From assembly GCF_014673215.1 (NCBI RefSeq), contig NZ_JACWMS010000005.1, positions 248,001 to 312,000 of the forward strand: a stretch of DNA of 64,000 nucleotides, given 5' to 3'. Made by a program: the position numbers and the translations under genes. Source of the DNA: Gordonia hankookensis (GTDB lineage Bacteria > Actinomycetota > Actinomycetes > Mycobacteriales > Mycobacteriaceae). Each line of letters begins with the position of its first letter. Position 1 is the first letter of the stretch. Of this stretch, positions 35,169 to 44,569 are shown in pieces. The notes under the pieces are model-generated. The model had not been told where the DNA came from and did no database searches. It saw only the letters and a program-made list of their open reading frames with translations.

Positions 35169-35579
35169 TCAGCTGACCTCGTCGATCCTGATCAGATTGC
35201 CGGATGGATCTCGGAATGCGCAGTCACGCACACCGTATGGCTGCTGCGTCGGTTCCTGGATGACCTCGGCGCCGCTGGCCTCGAGCCGCTCGAACAGTCC
35301 GTCGAGATCGTCGGTGGCCAACGTGACCGCGCCATAGCTGCCCTTGGCGATCAGTTCCAGGATCGTCTGGCGCTCCTCGTCGGTGATGCCCGGGTCCGCG
35401 GCAGGCGGATGGAGAACGATCGACGTACCCGGCTGATGCGGTGGCCCGACGGTGAGCCACCGCATCCCCTCGTAGCCGACATCCTTACGGAGTTCGAAGC
35501 CGAGTGTGTCCCGATAGAACGCGAGCGTCGCGTCGGGATCGGTCTGGGGCAGGAAGGTGTACTGAATGGTGATGTTCAT
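35169..35579 (-). CDS. VOC family protein (glyoxalase-like)
   Basis: A 136-residue VOC protein, with QYTFLPQTDPDATLAFYRDT at the start and FRDPSGNLIRIDEVS at the end. The metal-ligand pattern is incomplete: GNLIRI carries Arg where a Glu ligand is usual. It follows the AraC gene by 5 bp and is clearly co-transcribed, so the regulator probably controls it. Function (binding or lyase) cannot be decided. Confidence 0.85.
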   Translation of the reverse strand: MNITIQYTFLPQTDPDATLAFYRDTLGFELRKDVGYEGMRWLTVGPPHQPGTSIVLHPPAADPGITDEERQTILELIAKGSYGAVTLATDDLDGLFERLEASGAEVIQEPTQQPYGVRDCAFRDPSGNLIRIDEVS

Positions 35580-35584
35580 GGATT

Positions 35585-36034
35585 TCACCGTAGGCGCGAC
35601 CGGGTCCCCTGCGCTTCTCGATTCCTGACCGGTCTCGTGACCTGTTTTGCCAGGCACGCCGGTATGCCGTCGACGGTGTCGCCATCGTGACGCTTGTAGG
35701 CGCTCGGCGACATCCCCACGAGTTCGGTGAAGCGCGTGCTGAAGGTTCCGAGCGAGGAACATCCGACCGCGAAGCAGATCTCGGTGACACTGAGGTCACC
35801 GCGGCGCAGCAGCGCCATCGCTCGTTCGATCCGCCGGGTCATCAGGTACGAGTAGGGGGACTCGCCGTACACCCGGCGGAACTCTCGGCTGAGGTGACCC
35901 GCAGACATATGCGCTCCGCGTGCGAGCGATTCCACGTTCAACGGCTGCGCAAACTCCCGATCGATGCGATCGCGGACCCGGCGGAGTCGGGCGAGGTCGT
36001 GCAATCGCTGAGCATCAGAGGACGTGCTGGTCAC
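35585..36034 (-). CDS. Short AraC family regulator
   Basis: A 149-residue AraC protein with the two-HTH DNA-binding domain only: LARGAHMSAGHLSREFRRVY and CFAVGCSSLGTFSTRFTELV ending MSPSAYKRH. There is no N-terminal ligand domain; C-terminal 30 residues are basic and unrelated to the HTH. Start GTG 36034 gives a compact N-terminus (TSTSSDAQRLHDLARLRRVR); no Shine-Dalgarno sequence precedes it, and the mRNA may be leaderless. It lies 5 bp upstream of the VOC gene in one operon. Single-domain AraC proteins of this type often control a VOC partner, as with ArsR at 11200. Confidence 0.85.
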   Translation of the reverse strand: MTSTSSDAQRLHDLARLRRVRDRIDREFAQPLNVESLARGAHMSAGHLSREFRRVYGESPYSYLMTRRIERAMALLRRGDLSVTEICFAVGCSSLGTFSTRFTELVGMSPSAYKRHDGDTVDGIPACLAKQVTRPVRNREAQGTRSRLR

Positions 36035-36307
36035 GTATGCGATCGTGCCACGTCGGGCCGCGATTGCCCAGTACGGGCGGTCTGCGCGATCCGATGCCGT
36101 CGGCGCGGGCCGGGCCCGGCCGACGTTCGGGTGCCTGCAGCCACGCGCCTCGTGAATAGCGCTGTGCACCAACACTTATGTGTCATCAACAGGCACATCG
36201 CAAGGATATGCGCTCCGCCGAAGGGCCGACCGGCGTAAACTCACCGCCGGACCTGAAGCAGCTCGGGTGCCACAGCCCACAACCGGATCGACCTTTTCGG
36301 AGGCGAC

Positions 36308-37837
36308 ATGTCCGACAAAAATTCCGTGTACACAACGCGTGATTCGGGGGCGCCGGCCGGGAGCGACGAGCATTCGCTCACCGTCGGGGCAGGCGGTCCC
36401 ATAGTCTTGCACGATCACTATCTGATCGAGCAGATGGCACAGTTCAACCGGGAGAGGATCCCGGAACGGCAGCCACATGCCAAGGGTAGTGGCGGCTTCG
36501 GCACGTTCGAGACCACCGCAGATGTCTCGGAGTTCACCAGTGCCGCGTTGTTCCAACCGGGCGCAAAGACGGAGATGATGGCGCGCTTCTCCACCGTGGC
36601 CGGTGAACGGGGCAGCCCGGACACCTGGCGCGACCCCCGTGGATTCGCCCTGAAGTTCTACACCGACGAGGGCATCTACGACATGGTCGGCAACAACACG
36701 CCGGTCTTCTTCATCAAGGACCCGATGAAGTTCCAGCACTTCATCCGTTCGCAGAAACGGCGTGCCGACAACAACCTTCGTGACCACGACATGCAGTGGG
36801 ACTTCTGGACCCTCTCACCGGAGAGTGCCCACCAGGTCACCTGGCTGATGGGCGATCGCGGAATCCCGAAGACGTGGCGGCACATGAACGGCTACACCTC
36901 GCACACGTATCTCTGGGTCAATGCCCAGGGCGTCAGACATTGGGTGAAGTACCACTTCATCACCGATCAGGGCATCGAGTGCTTCACGCAGCACGAAGCC
37001 GATCAGATGGCGGCGGCCGACACCGATTTCCACACCCGCGACCTCTTCGAGTCGATCGCGGGCGGCAATCACCCGAGCTGGACGCTCAAGGTGCAACTCA
37101 TGCCGTATGACGACGCGGTCGGTTATCGGTTCAATCCGTTCGATCTGACCAAGGTGTGGCCGCACGGCGACTATCCGCTGCATGAGGTCGGGAAGATGAC
37201 CCTGCACACCAATCCGACCGACAATCATGCGCAGATCGAGCAGGCGGCGTTCGAACCCAACAACGTGGTCCCCGGCATCGGGTTCAGCCCGGACCGGATG
37301 CTGCTCGGACGGGTGTTCTCCTACGCGGACGCCCATCGGGCGCGGCTGGGTGTGAACTACAAGCAGATCCCGGTGAACGCGCCGCACAACGAGGTGCACA
37401 GCTACTCCAAGGACGGCCACATGCGGATCAATCCGGTGACCGACCCGGTGTACGCGCCGAACTCCAAGGGTGGCCCGGCCGCCGTGTACGCGGGGCAGGC
37501 CGAACCCCAGTGGGCTGCCGACGGCGAGATCGTCCGGAGCGCATATGTCGACCACCCGGAGGACGACGACTGGGGTCAGGCGGGAACGATGGTCCGTGAG
37601 GTGTTCGACGACGCAGCCCGCGAGCGGTTTGTCGACAACGTGGTCGGGCATCTGCTCAACGGGGTCTCTGAACCTGTCTTGGCGCGGGCGTTCGAGTACT
37701 GGTCGCGGGTCGACCCCGACATCGGTGCGCGGATCAAGTCGGGCGTCACCGAGAAGCGCGACGAGCCGGACCCCAAGGTCGACGAGCAGGGCAATCCGGC
37801 CCGCACATCGATGCAGGAGAAGGTGCGCGCAGGCTGA
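36308..37837 (+). CDS. katA: Heme catalase (monofunctional)
   Basis: A 509-residue small-subunit monofunctional catalase that converts hydrogen peroxide to water and oxygen. The distal block [20 protein letters not shown] carries the catalytic His, [12 protein letters not shown] the distal Asn region, and [14 protein letters not shown] the proximal Tyr ligand and Arg. Length and blocks match clade-3 catalases (with NADPH-binding residues possible). The gene has its own promoter region of 273 bp upstream with no local OxyR or FurA gene. A -10-like taaact lies at 36236-36241. It is not linked to the divergent catalase-fold protein at 40743. Confidence 0.95.
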   Translation: MSDKNSVYTTRDSGAPAGSDEHSLTVGAGGPIVLHDHYLIEQMAQFNRERIPERQPHAKGSGGFGTFETTADVSEFTSAALFQPGAKTEMMARFSTVAGERGSPDTWRDPRGFALKFYTDEGIYDMVGNNTPVFFIKDPMKFQHFIRSQKRRADNNLRDHDMQWDFWTLSPESAHQVTWLMGDRGIPKTWRHMNGYTSHTYLWVNAQGVRHWVKYHFITDQGIECFTQHEADQMAAADTDFHTRDLFESIAGGNHPSWTLKVQLMPYDDAVGYRFNPFDLTKVWPHGDYPLHEVGKMTLHTNPTDNHAQIEQAAFEPNNVVPGIGFSPDRMLLGRVFSYADAHRARLGVNYKQIPVNAPHNEVHSYSKDGHMRINPVTDPVYAPNSKGGPAAVYAGQAEPQWAADGEIVRSAYVDHPEDDDWGQAGTMVREVFDDAARERFVDNVVGHLLNGVSEPVLARAFEYWSRVDPDIGARIKSGVTEKRDEPDPKVDEQGNPARTSMQEKVRAG

Positions 37838-37872
37838 TCGAACGGCCGACCGAACACGCGCCGGGACACGCG

Positions 37873-38607
37873 TCACGCACCGCTGAGGCCGGCCAGCACC
37901 CGCTCGGTCTTCACCTCGGTATCGGCCAGGTGAAGGCCGCGGCTGCGGATCGCGTGCTCCAGCGCCTGTTGTCGCGCGGCGGCTCGGGCTTCGAACATGG
38001 CGAGGCTCTCCCCGTCCCGCGGATGGATCTGTTCGCACAACTCGAGGAGATCGACGTCGCCGACGGTCCACCGTTCGATGTCGACCTCGACCCGATCGAT
38101 GGTGATGTCCGACCAGGTGGTCGACGAGATCGGGCCCAATGCCCGCAGATGGTCGATGGGCACCCCGACGGGCGTACAGGTGACGACGAATTGGCGCTGA
38201 GCAGGGTCGAGCACCGACAACGGGTCCGTTCCGACGGCCATCTCGGCGGCGAGGGATCCCGGCGGCCGTCCGCAGACCGCCGAGGCCGCGAGCACGCGGT
38301 GGGTTCCGCTCCAGTCCCAGCCCAGGCGGTAGCTCACCGCGTCGGTGTCGAAGGGGTGGGTCCAGGGTTCGGCGAGCTGACCCTGACGGCACGGCCGTAG
38401 CTTCACGGTCAGGTCATCGACGTCGCCGCTGCGGATGCGGATGATCACGTGGTTGCTGAGCAGCGGAAACGGCGAGTCGGCGCTCACCGGTAGGACCTCG
38501 GCGAACCAGATCTCGCGATGCCGGCCCTGGTGATATGTGAGGCCCAGCGCGGACAGGGCCCGGGATGGGTCGTCGAGGTTCACCTTGATGTCGATCGGTG
38601 CGATCAC
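37873..38607 (-). CDS. Conserved hypothetical protein
   Basis: A 244-residue cytosolic protein that I do not recognise. It starts with GTG 38607 after aaagg. The N-terminal half is beta-rich with alternating charged residues (VIIRIRSGDVDDLTVKLRPC; YRLGWDWSGTH), reminiscent of tunnel-fold CYTH/triphosphatase proteins, but the ExExK motif is not present. The C-terminal half is helical (SLAMFEARAAARQQALEHAI). It converges with catalase, ending 36 bp away. Nothing nearby indicates a function. Confidence 0.6.
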   Translation of the reverse strand: MIAPIDIKVNLDDPSRALSALGLTYHQGRHREIWFAEVLPVSADSPFPLLSNHVIIRIRSGDVDDLTVKLRPCRQGQLAEPWTHPFDTDAVSYRLGWDWSGTHRVLAASAVCGRPPGSLAAEMAVGTDPLSVLDPAQRQFVVTCTPVGVPIDHLRALGPISSTTWSDITIDRVEVDIERWTVGDVDLLELCEQIHPRDGESLAMFEARAAARQQALEHAIRSRGLHLADTEVKTERVLAGLSGA

Positions 38608-38695
38608 ACCTGCCGCCTTTCTCTGCCAGAGGCGCGACGGGTATTGGTCGACCTGGGCACGTCACCATCCTGTCGGCCGTGATCGCGCTCGACGC

Positions 38696-38709
38696 GAGTA
38701 GGCGACTAC
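38696..38709. promoter_or_regulatory. Operator-like repeat copy 1: gagtaggcgactac
   Basis: A 14-mer whose inner part gtag-gcga-ctac is a perfect dyad. A second copy, gagtagtcgattac, begins exactly 84 bp downstream (38780). Both match GAGTAGNCGAYTAC and lie upstream of the alpha-dioxygenase operon. Confidence 0.5.
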
Positions 38710-38779
38710 CTCATTTGCGCTCCGAATCGACCACCTCACCGTGGTGTCCCATTCCCCGCGGCGCCGCATCGTCGGCAAC

Positions 38780-38793
38780 GAGTAGTCGATTAC
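38780..38793. promoter_or_regulatory. Operator-like repeat copy 2: gagtagtcgattac
   Basis: Second copy of the GAGTAGNCGAYTAC element, 88 bp before the GTG start of the alpha-dioxygenase gene. gagta and tactc (38780-38784 and 38791-38795) also form a longer imperfect dyad. The 84-bp spacing is eight turns of B-DNA, so both copies face the same side. Confidence 0.5.
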
Positions 38794-38880
38794 TCATGCC
38801 GAGTTCGTGATCGGACCACATACTGGTCGCAGAACATTCCGAGTGTTCGGATGTCGTCGCGACGCGAAGCGGAGGTTGGC

Positions 38881-40722
38881 GTGCCCCGGTGGGTGTGGTT
38901 GGCGCTGTTGATGGCGCCGAGTGGAATAGCTCGCGAACCGTCACCGGACCGGCGAGGACCGATCACCCGAAACCTCGCCCGCGCCGCCGAAGTGGTGGAT
39001 CGGGCCGTCGGCTGGCCGACCCTGTGGCGCCCGGTGGGCCTGGCCGTCCTCGTCGGCCTCCGCAGCCAACTGCGTGCCCTGAACCTCTATGACAGCGGCC
39101 GTGATCCCGACGAGCGGGCACCGCACTGGGATTCCCGAGCGCTGCGGGCCCGCCTACCGAGCGGGACCCACAACGACCTCGACGCACCCCTGATGGGTGC
39201 GGCGTCGAGCAGATTCGGGCGCAACGTTCCCCCGGCGAACTCGTCTCCAGACGCCGCGCGACTCCTGGAACCGAATCCGCGGGAGATCAGTCGGCGCCTG
39301 TTCACCCGCGACGAGTTCCGACCGGTTGATTCGCTGAACCTCCTTGCCGCGGCATGGATTCAGTTCGAGGTGCACGACTGGTTCAGCCACCCGGACGACG
39401 AGGAGACACCCGGCCGGGAGATCCCGCTGCCCGCCTCGGATGACTGGCCCGAAGAGCACCGTCCCATGCGCGTCCACCGGTCGGCGCTCGCTCCCGGTGC
39501 GGATCCCGATGCCCCACCGTCCTTTGCGAATCGCGACACCCACTGGTGGGACGGCTCGCAGATCTACGGAAGCCAACAGGACTATGCGGATGCGATCCGA
39601 TCAGGCGATCGGGGTCAGATCGTCCTGGCGGAGAACGGACTCCCGCCCGCCGAGGCCGACACCCTGCTCGATCCCAACGGGCCGGTGGCGAACTTCTGGG
39701 TCGGCCTGGCCCTCCTGCATTCGTTGTTCCTGCGCGAACACAACGCGATCTGCCGGCGGCTGGCCGCTGCCTATCCGTTCATGACCGATCAGCAGCTCTA
39801 CGACACTGCGCGGCTGGTCAACACGGCCCTGATGGCCAAGATCCACACCATCGACTGGACTCCCGCGATCATCGCGCACCCGACCACCGTTTCCGCGATG
39901 CGCGGCAACTGGTTCGGCCTGCTCGGCGAGCGGTTCGCCCGCAGGTTCGGCAGGGTGGCCGCGAGCGAGGTGCTGTGCGGTATCCCCGGCAGCACGACCA
40001 ACCACCACGGCGTCCCCTACTCGTTGACCGAGGAGTTCGTCGCGGTCTACCGCATGCACTCACTGCTTCCCGACGAGCTGAAGATCCGCGACATCGACGG
40101 CAACCGCCCGCAAGCGGTGCACACGTTGGACCAACTGCTCGCCGATCATGTCCGCGATCGCCTGGCCGAGAACTCGATGCCGGATCTCTTCTACTCCTTC
40201 GGCCGTGCGAAAGCCGGTGAACTCACCCTGCACAACTACCCTGCTGCGCTCCAGGAGCTCGCCCGGCCGGATGGACGGCCGATCGACCTGGCGACCGTCG
40301 ACATCCTGCGCGATCGAGAACGAGGAGTGCCACGCTACAACGAGTTCCGCCGTCTGTTCCGTCTCCCACGCGTCCCCTCCTTCGCGGCCCTGACCGACAA
40401 CGCCGAGTGGGCCGAAGAGCTCGAGGACATCTATGGTGACATCGACAACCTCGACCTGATGGTCGGCCTGCACGCGGAACGCAAGCCCCCCGGATTCGGT
40501 TTCAGTGACACCGCGTTTCGGGTGTTCGTGCTGATGGCGTCCCGGCGGTTGTCCAGCGACCGCTTCTTCACCACCGACTTTCGGCAGGAGATCTACACCG
40601 AGGTGGGGATGGCCTGGGTGCGCGACAATTCGATGCGGTCGGTCTTGCTGCGCCACTTCCCCACCCTGGCACCGGCTCTCGCGGGTGTCGACAATCCGTT
40701 CGCACCGTGGCCGGGCCGATGA
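38881..40722 (+). CDS. Heme peroxidase-fold fatty acid alpha-dioxygenase homologue
   Basis: A 613-residue protein of the animal-peroxidase/cyclooxygenase superfamily closest in motif to plant alpha-dioxygenases. Distal heme His165 is in IQFEVHDWFSH; Tyr390 and proximal His393 are in AVYRMHSLLPDEL, matching the Tyr379/His382 pair of rice alpha-DOX that forms the radical and binds heme. RSQLRALNLYDSG and RDTHWWDGSQIYGS are also family blocks. Such enzymes put O2 on C-alpha of fatty acids. GTG 38881 is chosen because ggagg lies 5 nt upstream. It overlaps the region of the next gene (ATGA at 40719) and likely acts before it. Two copies of a 14-bp operator-like repeat lie upstream. Substrate is inferred. 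Confidence 0.85.
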   Translation: MPRWVWLALLMAPSGIAREPSPDRRGPITRNLARAAEVVDRAVGWPTLWRPVGLAVLVGLRSQLRALNLYDSGRDPDERAPHWDSRALRARLPSGTHNDLDAPLMGAASSRFGRNVPPANSSPDAARLLEPNPREISRRLFTRDEFRPVDSLNLLAAAWIQFEVHDWFSHPDDEETPGREIPLPASDDWPEEHRPMRVHRSALAPGADPDAPPSFANRDTHWWDGSQIYGSQQDYADAIRSGDRGQIVLAENGLPPAEADTLLDPNGPVANFWVGLALLHSLFLREHNAICRRLAAAYPFMTDQQLYDTARLVNTALMAKIHTIDWTPAIIAHPTTVSAMRGNWFGLLGERFARRFGRVAASEVLCGIPGSTTNHHGVPYSLTEEFVAVYRMHSLLPDELKIRDIDGNRPQAVHTLDQLLADHVRDRLAENSMPDLFYSFGRAKAGELTLHNYPAALQELARPDGRPIDLATVDILRDRERGVPRYNEFRRLFRLPRVPSFAALTDNAEWAEELEDIYGDIDNLDLMVGLHAERKPPGFGFSDTAFRVFVLMASRRLSSDRFFTTDFRQEIYTEVGMAWVRDNSMRSVLLRHFPTLAPALAGVDNPFAPWPGR

Positions 40723-40742
40723 CCCGAGAGGACCCCAGCACG

Positions 40743-41852
40743 ATGACCAGCACGACGACGTACGTGCCCTACGACCCCGACCTGGAGCGCCCGAAACCCG
40801 ACGAGGACACCTACATCGACAAGATCGTGGACAGCCTGCGCGGCAACAACGAACGCGCATATCGCAAGACCAAACGCGGTTTGCGTGATGCCCATGCCAA
40901 GAGCCACGGCATCCTGCGCGGCACACTCGAGGTCCACGACGATCTCGACGATGAACTGGCACAGGGCCTCTTCGCTCATGGCGGTCGACGTTTCGACATC
41001 ATCACGAGGTTGTCCAGCACATCGGGTGCCATTCGCAGTGATCAGATGCGAGGTGTGCGCGGTCTCGGCATCAAGGTCCTCGGGGTGGAGGGTGAACGCG
41101 CACTGCCCGAGGACACCGCGACGACTCAGGACTTCATCATGGTGACGCACCGGGACTTCCTGTTCGCCGACGCCGAGGCGTACTACAAACGGGGCATGCC
41201 CACCGCCTGGGCACTGGCCCGTCTCTCGGATCCCGCACTGAAGATCGGGAGCGAGCTCCTGGCAGGCGTCGACAAGTGCCTCCTGCGCCCCATCGGCCGT
41301 CCGCTGCCGGAAAGTCTTGCGGTCTTCGTCCGACCGAACACCCACATCCTGGGCGACACGTTCTATTCGTCTGCTCCCTTGCGCTACGGCGAGTACGTGG
41401 CCCGGATGGCGTTCGTGCCGTCGTCGCCGGAGGTACGTGCGCTGGCGGGGGTGCGCGTGGCCGACGGCACCGGAGTCAACGCGTTCCAGGACATGGTGGT
41501 CGACTTCTTCTCCTGCCACAGCGCCGAATACGAGCTGCGGGTCCAACTCTGTGCGAGCAGTGACCGCCGGTGGATCGAGGACGCGACCTTCGACTGGCCG
41601 GAGGAGGTGTCCCCACACCGGACGGTCGCGACCGTCCGATTCGATCAGCAAGACCCCTACACGCCCGAGCGGCGGGCTTACGGGGATGACGTGTTGTCGT
41701 TCAACTCGTGGCGCGGGCTCGACGCGCACCGGCCGCTGGGGTCGATCAACCGGCTGAAGCGGAAGGTGTACGACGCATCGAGCCAATTTCGCCACCAGGT
41801 CAACAACGCGCCGATGAGCGAACCCGGTTGCCCCGGCGATCTGCCCGAATGA
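40743..41852 (+). CDS. Catalase-fold protein (catalase-related, SrpA/cAOS-like)
   Basis: A 369-residue catalase-superfamily protein much shorter than true catalase. DAHAKSHGILRGTLEV at about 49-64 supplies the distal His; GDTFYSSAPLRYGEYVARMA at about 204-223 is a core block of the SrpA-like group; the C-terminal INRLKRKVYDASSQFRHQ carries Tyr343 as candidate heme ligand. Catalase-related proteins include allene oxide synthases and hydroperoxide lyases that rearrange fatty-acid hydroperoxides. Pairing with an alpha-dioxygenase upstream fits that role. ATG 40743 has gagagga upstream; ATG 40719, overlapping the previous stop, is an alternative. Its stop overlaps the LuxR gene start (ATGA). Catalase activity itself is doubtful. 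Confidence 0.82.
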   Translation: MTSTTTYVPYDPDLERPKPDEDTYIDKIVDSLRGNNERAYRKTKRGLRDAHAKSHGILRGTLEVHDDLDDELAQGLFAHGGRRFDIITRLSSTSGAIRSDQMRGVRGLGIKVLGVEGERALPEDTATTQDFIMVTHRDFLFADAEAYYKRGMPTAWALARLSDPALKIGSELLAGVDKCLLRPIGRPLPESLAVFVRPNTHILGDTFYSSAPLRYGEYVARMAFVPSSPEVRALAGVRVADGTGVNAFQDMVVDFFSCHSAEYELRVQLCASSDRRWIEDATFDWPEEVSPHRTVATVRFDQQDPYTPERRAYGDDVLSFNSWRGLDAHRPLGSINRLKRKVYDASSQFRHQVNNAPMSEPGCPGDLPE

Positions 41853-44530
41853 GCACCCTCACAGGTATGCCAGACGAGGACGAGGGACTGCGCCGAACAG
41901 TCACACCTGACCGGTCGTCCGATCTATACTCGGCCCCCATGGGAGGCCGCTGGCAGCTGCTCGGTCGACCGGCCGAAGATCATGCCATCCGAACCGCGTT
42001 GACGAGTTCTGATGGTCGCGGCGTGGTGCTCGTGGGCGCCGCGGGCGTGGGTAAGACGACGTTGGCGCGGACCGCCGCAGGCGCACTCGGTGTACCCGTC
42101 CAGTGGGCGGCCTGCACGGAATCGTCGCACGCGATTCCGCTCGGTGCGTTCGCGCCCTGGGTACAGCCGATTGCATCGCGCGACCCGATCGCAGCACTCG
42201 TGTCGGCGCGGGAAGCTCTCCTGGCCGAGCCCGACACCATCGTCGGGGTCGACGATGCGCATCTGCTCGACCAGCTCTCGGCCACACTGCTCCATCAGAT
42301 CGCCATCGAGCGGTCGGCCCGCATCGTCGCGACGGTGCGGACCGGCGAACCGGTTCCCGATGCGGTGACGTCGTTGTGGAAGGACGGCTACCTGACGCGC
42401 ATCGAACTGCAGCCGCTCGGCAAGGACGAATGCACCACCCTGGTCGAACGCGTGCTCGGCGGAACCCTCGAAGGCCTGAGTGCGGACGTGATCTGGGAGT
42501 CGTCCGGCGGCAACCCGTTGTTCCTGCGGAACATGGTCGAAGGCGCCGTGGACGCGGGTACCTTGTCGGAGACCAACGGGGTCTGGCAGCTCCGTGGCCC
42601 CACCGCGGTGCCGTCGGGCCTCGTCGCGCTGCTCGACGATCGTCTCGATCGCGCGGGCGCGCAGGTGATGGAGGCGCTCACGTTGCTGGCGCTGTGCGAA
42701 CCCCTCGACATCGACACGCTCATCGAGTTGGTCGGCGCCGATGCCCTGGACGCGGCGGAGGTGCAGAATCTGATCCGCGTCACGCGGGACGGCCCGACCA
42801 CCAATGCCCGGTTCGTCCACCCGCTCTACGGCGACGTCATCCGTCGGCGGATCGGCACCATGGCCGGCCGGAAGCTGCGCTCCCGCATCGCCTCTCGACT
42901 ACGTGATCGGGAACTCGAATCTGCCGCCGACCGTATTCGGCTGGCCCGGCTGTGCGTCGACAGTGACCAGGAGATAGACGCGGGCCTGCTCATCTCGGCC
43001 GCCAAGGATGCGCTCTTTCTTGCCAACCTCCCGCTGGGCGAACGTCTGGCCCGGGCGGCATTCGACCGTGACGGCGGACTCGCCGCAGGCGAGCTGCTGT
43101 CGCGGGCACTGCTCTGGCAGGGTCGTCCGATGGAGGCCGACGACATCCTGGCCCGCTTCGACCCCGATGATCTGGACGAGCTGCAACTCGTGCAGTGGGG
43201 CGTGCCCCGCATGAGTCTGTTGTTCTGGTCGATCGGCGACGTCGAGCAGAGCCATCGGCTCCTCGATCTGATGCGAGACAAGGTCGACTATCCCGCGATC
43301 ATGTTGGTCGTGGACGCTGCAGGGGCCGCGATGGCTGTGCACGAGAACCGGATCGCCGAGGGTATCGACGAGGCCGAACGGGTGCTGGCCCAGCCGGACG
43401 TGCCGAAGCAGGCCATCGACTTCGCGGCGTTCGCCGCCGGGCTGGCCATGCCGGTCGCCGGTCGCGGTCACGACTACGAACCGATCGCGGAACGGTGTCG
43501 AGCCGAGCAGAAGGCCACCGACGGGATGATCCGCGTCATGGTGCGGTACTGCGACGCGCTCGCGCTGACGATGGTCGGCGACCTCGCCACGGCCGAACGG
43601 CGGGTGGCCGGGTACACCGAGTTCTCGTCGTCGGGACAGTTCCTCGGATGGGCGATCGCCAAGATCATGTCCGGTCTGGTCGCGACCTACCGCGGGTGCT
43701 TCCGCGAGGCGATCTCGGCGATCGAGCAGGCACTCGCCGCTCTCAACGCGGAGACGTCACTGCCCTGGCGGCTTCCCGCGCGACTGCTGCTGGCCCGGGC
43801 CTATGCTGCCCTCAACGACGTGACAGAGGCTGAGCGTGTGCTTCGCGACGCCGAGGAGCACGTGGGATCGCATGTGGCGCTGCACGAACCGCAACGCATC
43901 ATCGCCCGCGCCTGGGTTGCTGCCGCCGGAGGGAGTGACCGCTCGGCGGTCGAGCTCGCGCGTTCGGCGGCCGATGTCGCCCACGACAGTGGGCAGTTCG
44001 CTCTCGAAGCAGAGGCCCTGCATCACGCCGCGAGATTCGGCGACCGCACCGTCGCCGACCGCCTTGCCGCTGTCGCGCCCGGCCTGCAAGGAGGGGTGGC
44101 GCGTCTGTACGCACGGCACGCCGCGGCGGTCGCCCAGGCGGACGCGGCGGCACTCGACGATGTGAGTCGGGCCTTCGAGCATGCCGGACTGCTCTTGTCG
44201 GCAGCCGATGCCGCAGCCCAGGCGGTCGCTGCGCACGAACACGCCGGACGACGTGGGAAGCGCGCGGAGTCGAGCGCGCGTGCCCTGCGCCTCTCCAAGA
44301 TCTGCGACGGCGCGACCAGCCCCGCGATCCGTCTGGCCGCCCGACCCTTGCCGGTCACGGCGCGGGAACGGGAGATCACGGCATTGGTGGCCCAGGGACT
44401 GACCAACCGCGAGATCGCCGAACGCCTCACCGTGTCCGTGCGGACCGTCGAGGGACACATCTATCGGGCGTCCATCAAGCTCGACGTCGCCGATCGGGAA
44501 GCACTGGCCAAGATCGTCTGGGACCAATAA
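41849..44530 (+). CDS. LAL-type LuxR transcriptional regulator with ATPase domain
   Basis: An 893-residue large ATP-binding LuxR (LAL/MalT-like) regulator. The N-terminal STAND-type ATPase has Walker A VGAAGVGKTTLAR at about 62-74 and a Walker B region IVGVDDAHLLD. The central part is a helical repeat array, and the C-terminal LuxR HTH reads LPVTAREREITALVAQGLTN then VRTVEGHIYRASIKL. ATG 41849 overlaps the catalase-fold stop by 4 nt, arguing for an operon, but a -10-like tatact (41925-41930) sits 8 bp before an in-frame ATG at 41939, so a shorter leaderless form is possible. It probably activates the two upstream enzymes. Confidence 0.88.
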   Translation: MSTLTGMPDEDEGLRRTVTPDRSSDLYSAPMGGRWQLLGRPAEDHAIRTALTSSDGRGVVLVGAAGVGKTTLARTAAGALGVPVQWAACTESSHAIPLGAFAPWVQPIASRDPIAALVSAREALLAEPDTIVGVDDAHLLDQLSATLLHQIAIERSARIVATVRTGEPVPDAVTSLWKDGYLTRIELQPLGKDECTTLVERVLGGTLEGLSADVIWESSGGNPLFLRNMVEGAVDAGTLSETNGVWQLRGPTAVPSGLVALLDDRLDRAGAQVMEALTLLALCEPLDIDTLIELVGADALDAAEVQNLIRVTRDGPTTNARFVHPLYGDVIRRRIGTMAGRKLRSRIASRLRDRELESAADRIRLARLCVDSDQEIDAGLLISAAKDALFLANLPLGERLARAAFDRDGGLAAGELLSRALLWQGRPMEADDILARFDPDDLDELQLVQWGVPRMSLLFWSIGDVEQSHRLLDLMRDKVDYPAIMLVVDAAGAAMAVHENRIAEGIDEAERVLAQPDVPKQAIDFAAFAAGLAMPVAGRGHDYEPIAERCRAEQKATDGMIRVMVRYCDALALTMVGDLATAERRVAGYTEFSSSGQFLGWAIAKIMSGLVATYRGCFREAISAIEQALAALNAETSLPWRLPARLLLARAYAALNDVTEAERVLRDAEEHVGSHVALHEPQRIIARAWVAAAGGSDRSAVELARSAADVAHDSGQFALEAEALHHAARFGDRTVADRLAAVAPGLQGGVARLYARHAAAVAQADAAALDDVSRAFEHAGLLLSAADAAAQAVAAHEHAGRRGKRAESSARALRLSKICDGATSPAIRLAARPLPVTAREREITALVAQGLTNREIAERLTVSVRTVEGHIYRASIKLDVADREALAKIVWDQ
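41925..41930 (+). promoter_or_regulatory. -10-like hexamer tatact before internal ATG of LAL regulator
   Basis: tatact lies 8 bp before ATG 41939, in frame with the regulator gene. Spacing suits transcription starting at the ATG, as in leaderless mRNAs common in this group. No good -35 is present at 17 bp. Confidence 0.35.
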
Positions 44531-44569
44531 CCGCGAGCACTCGCGACCGACGGCGACTTCGGTGCACAG

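Noticed and set aside
36815-38392. A 525-codon minus-strand frame across the catalase gene
   Set aside because: It is the shadow of the catalase reading frame; no motif, no Shine-Dalgarno sequence, and Arg/His-rich.
37873-38607. Call as CYTH triphosphatase
   Set aside because: Beta-rich N-terminus is suggestive but the ExExK signature is absent, so left as hypothetical.
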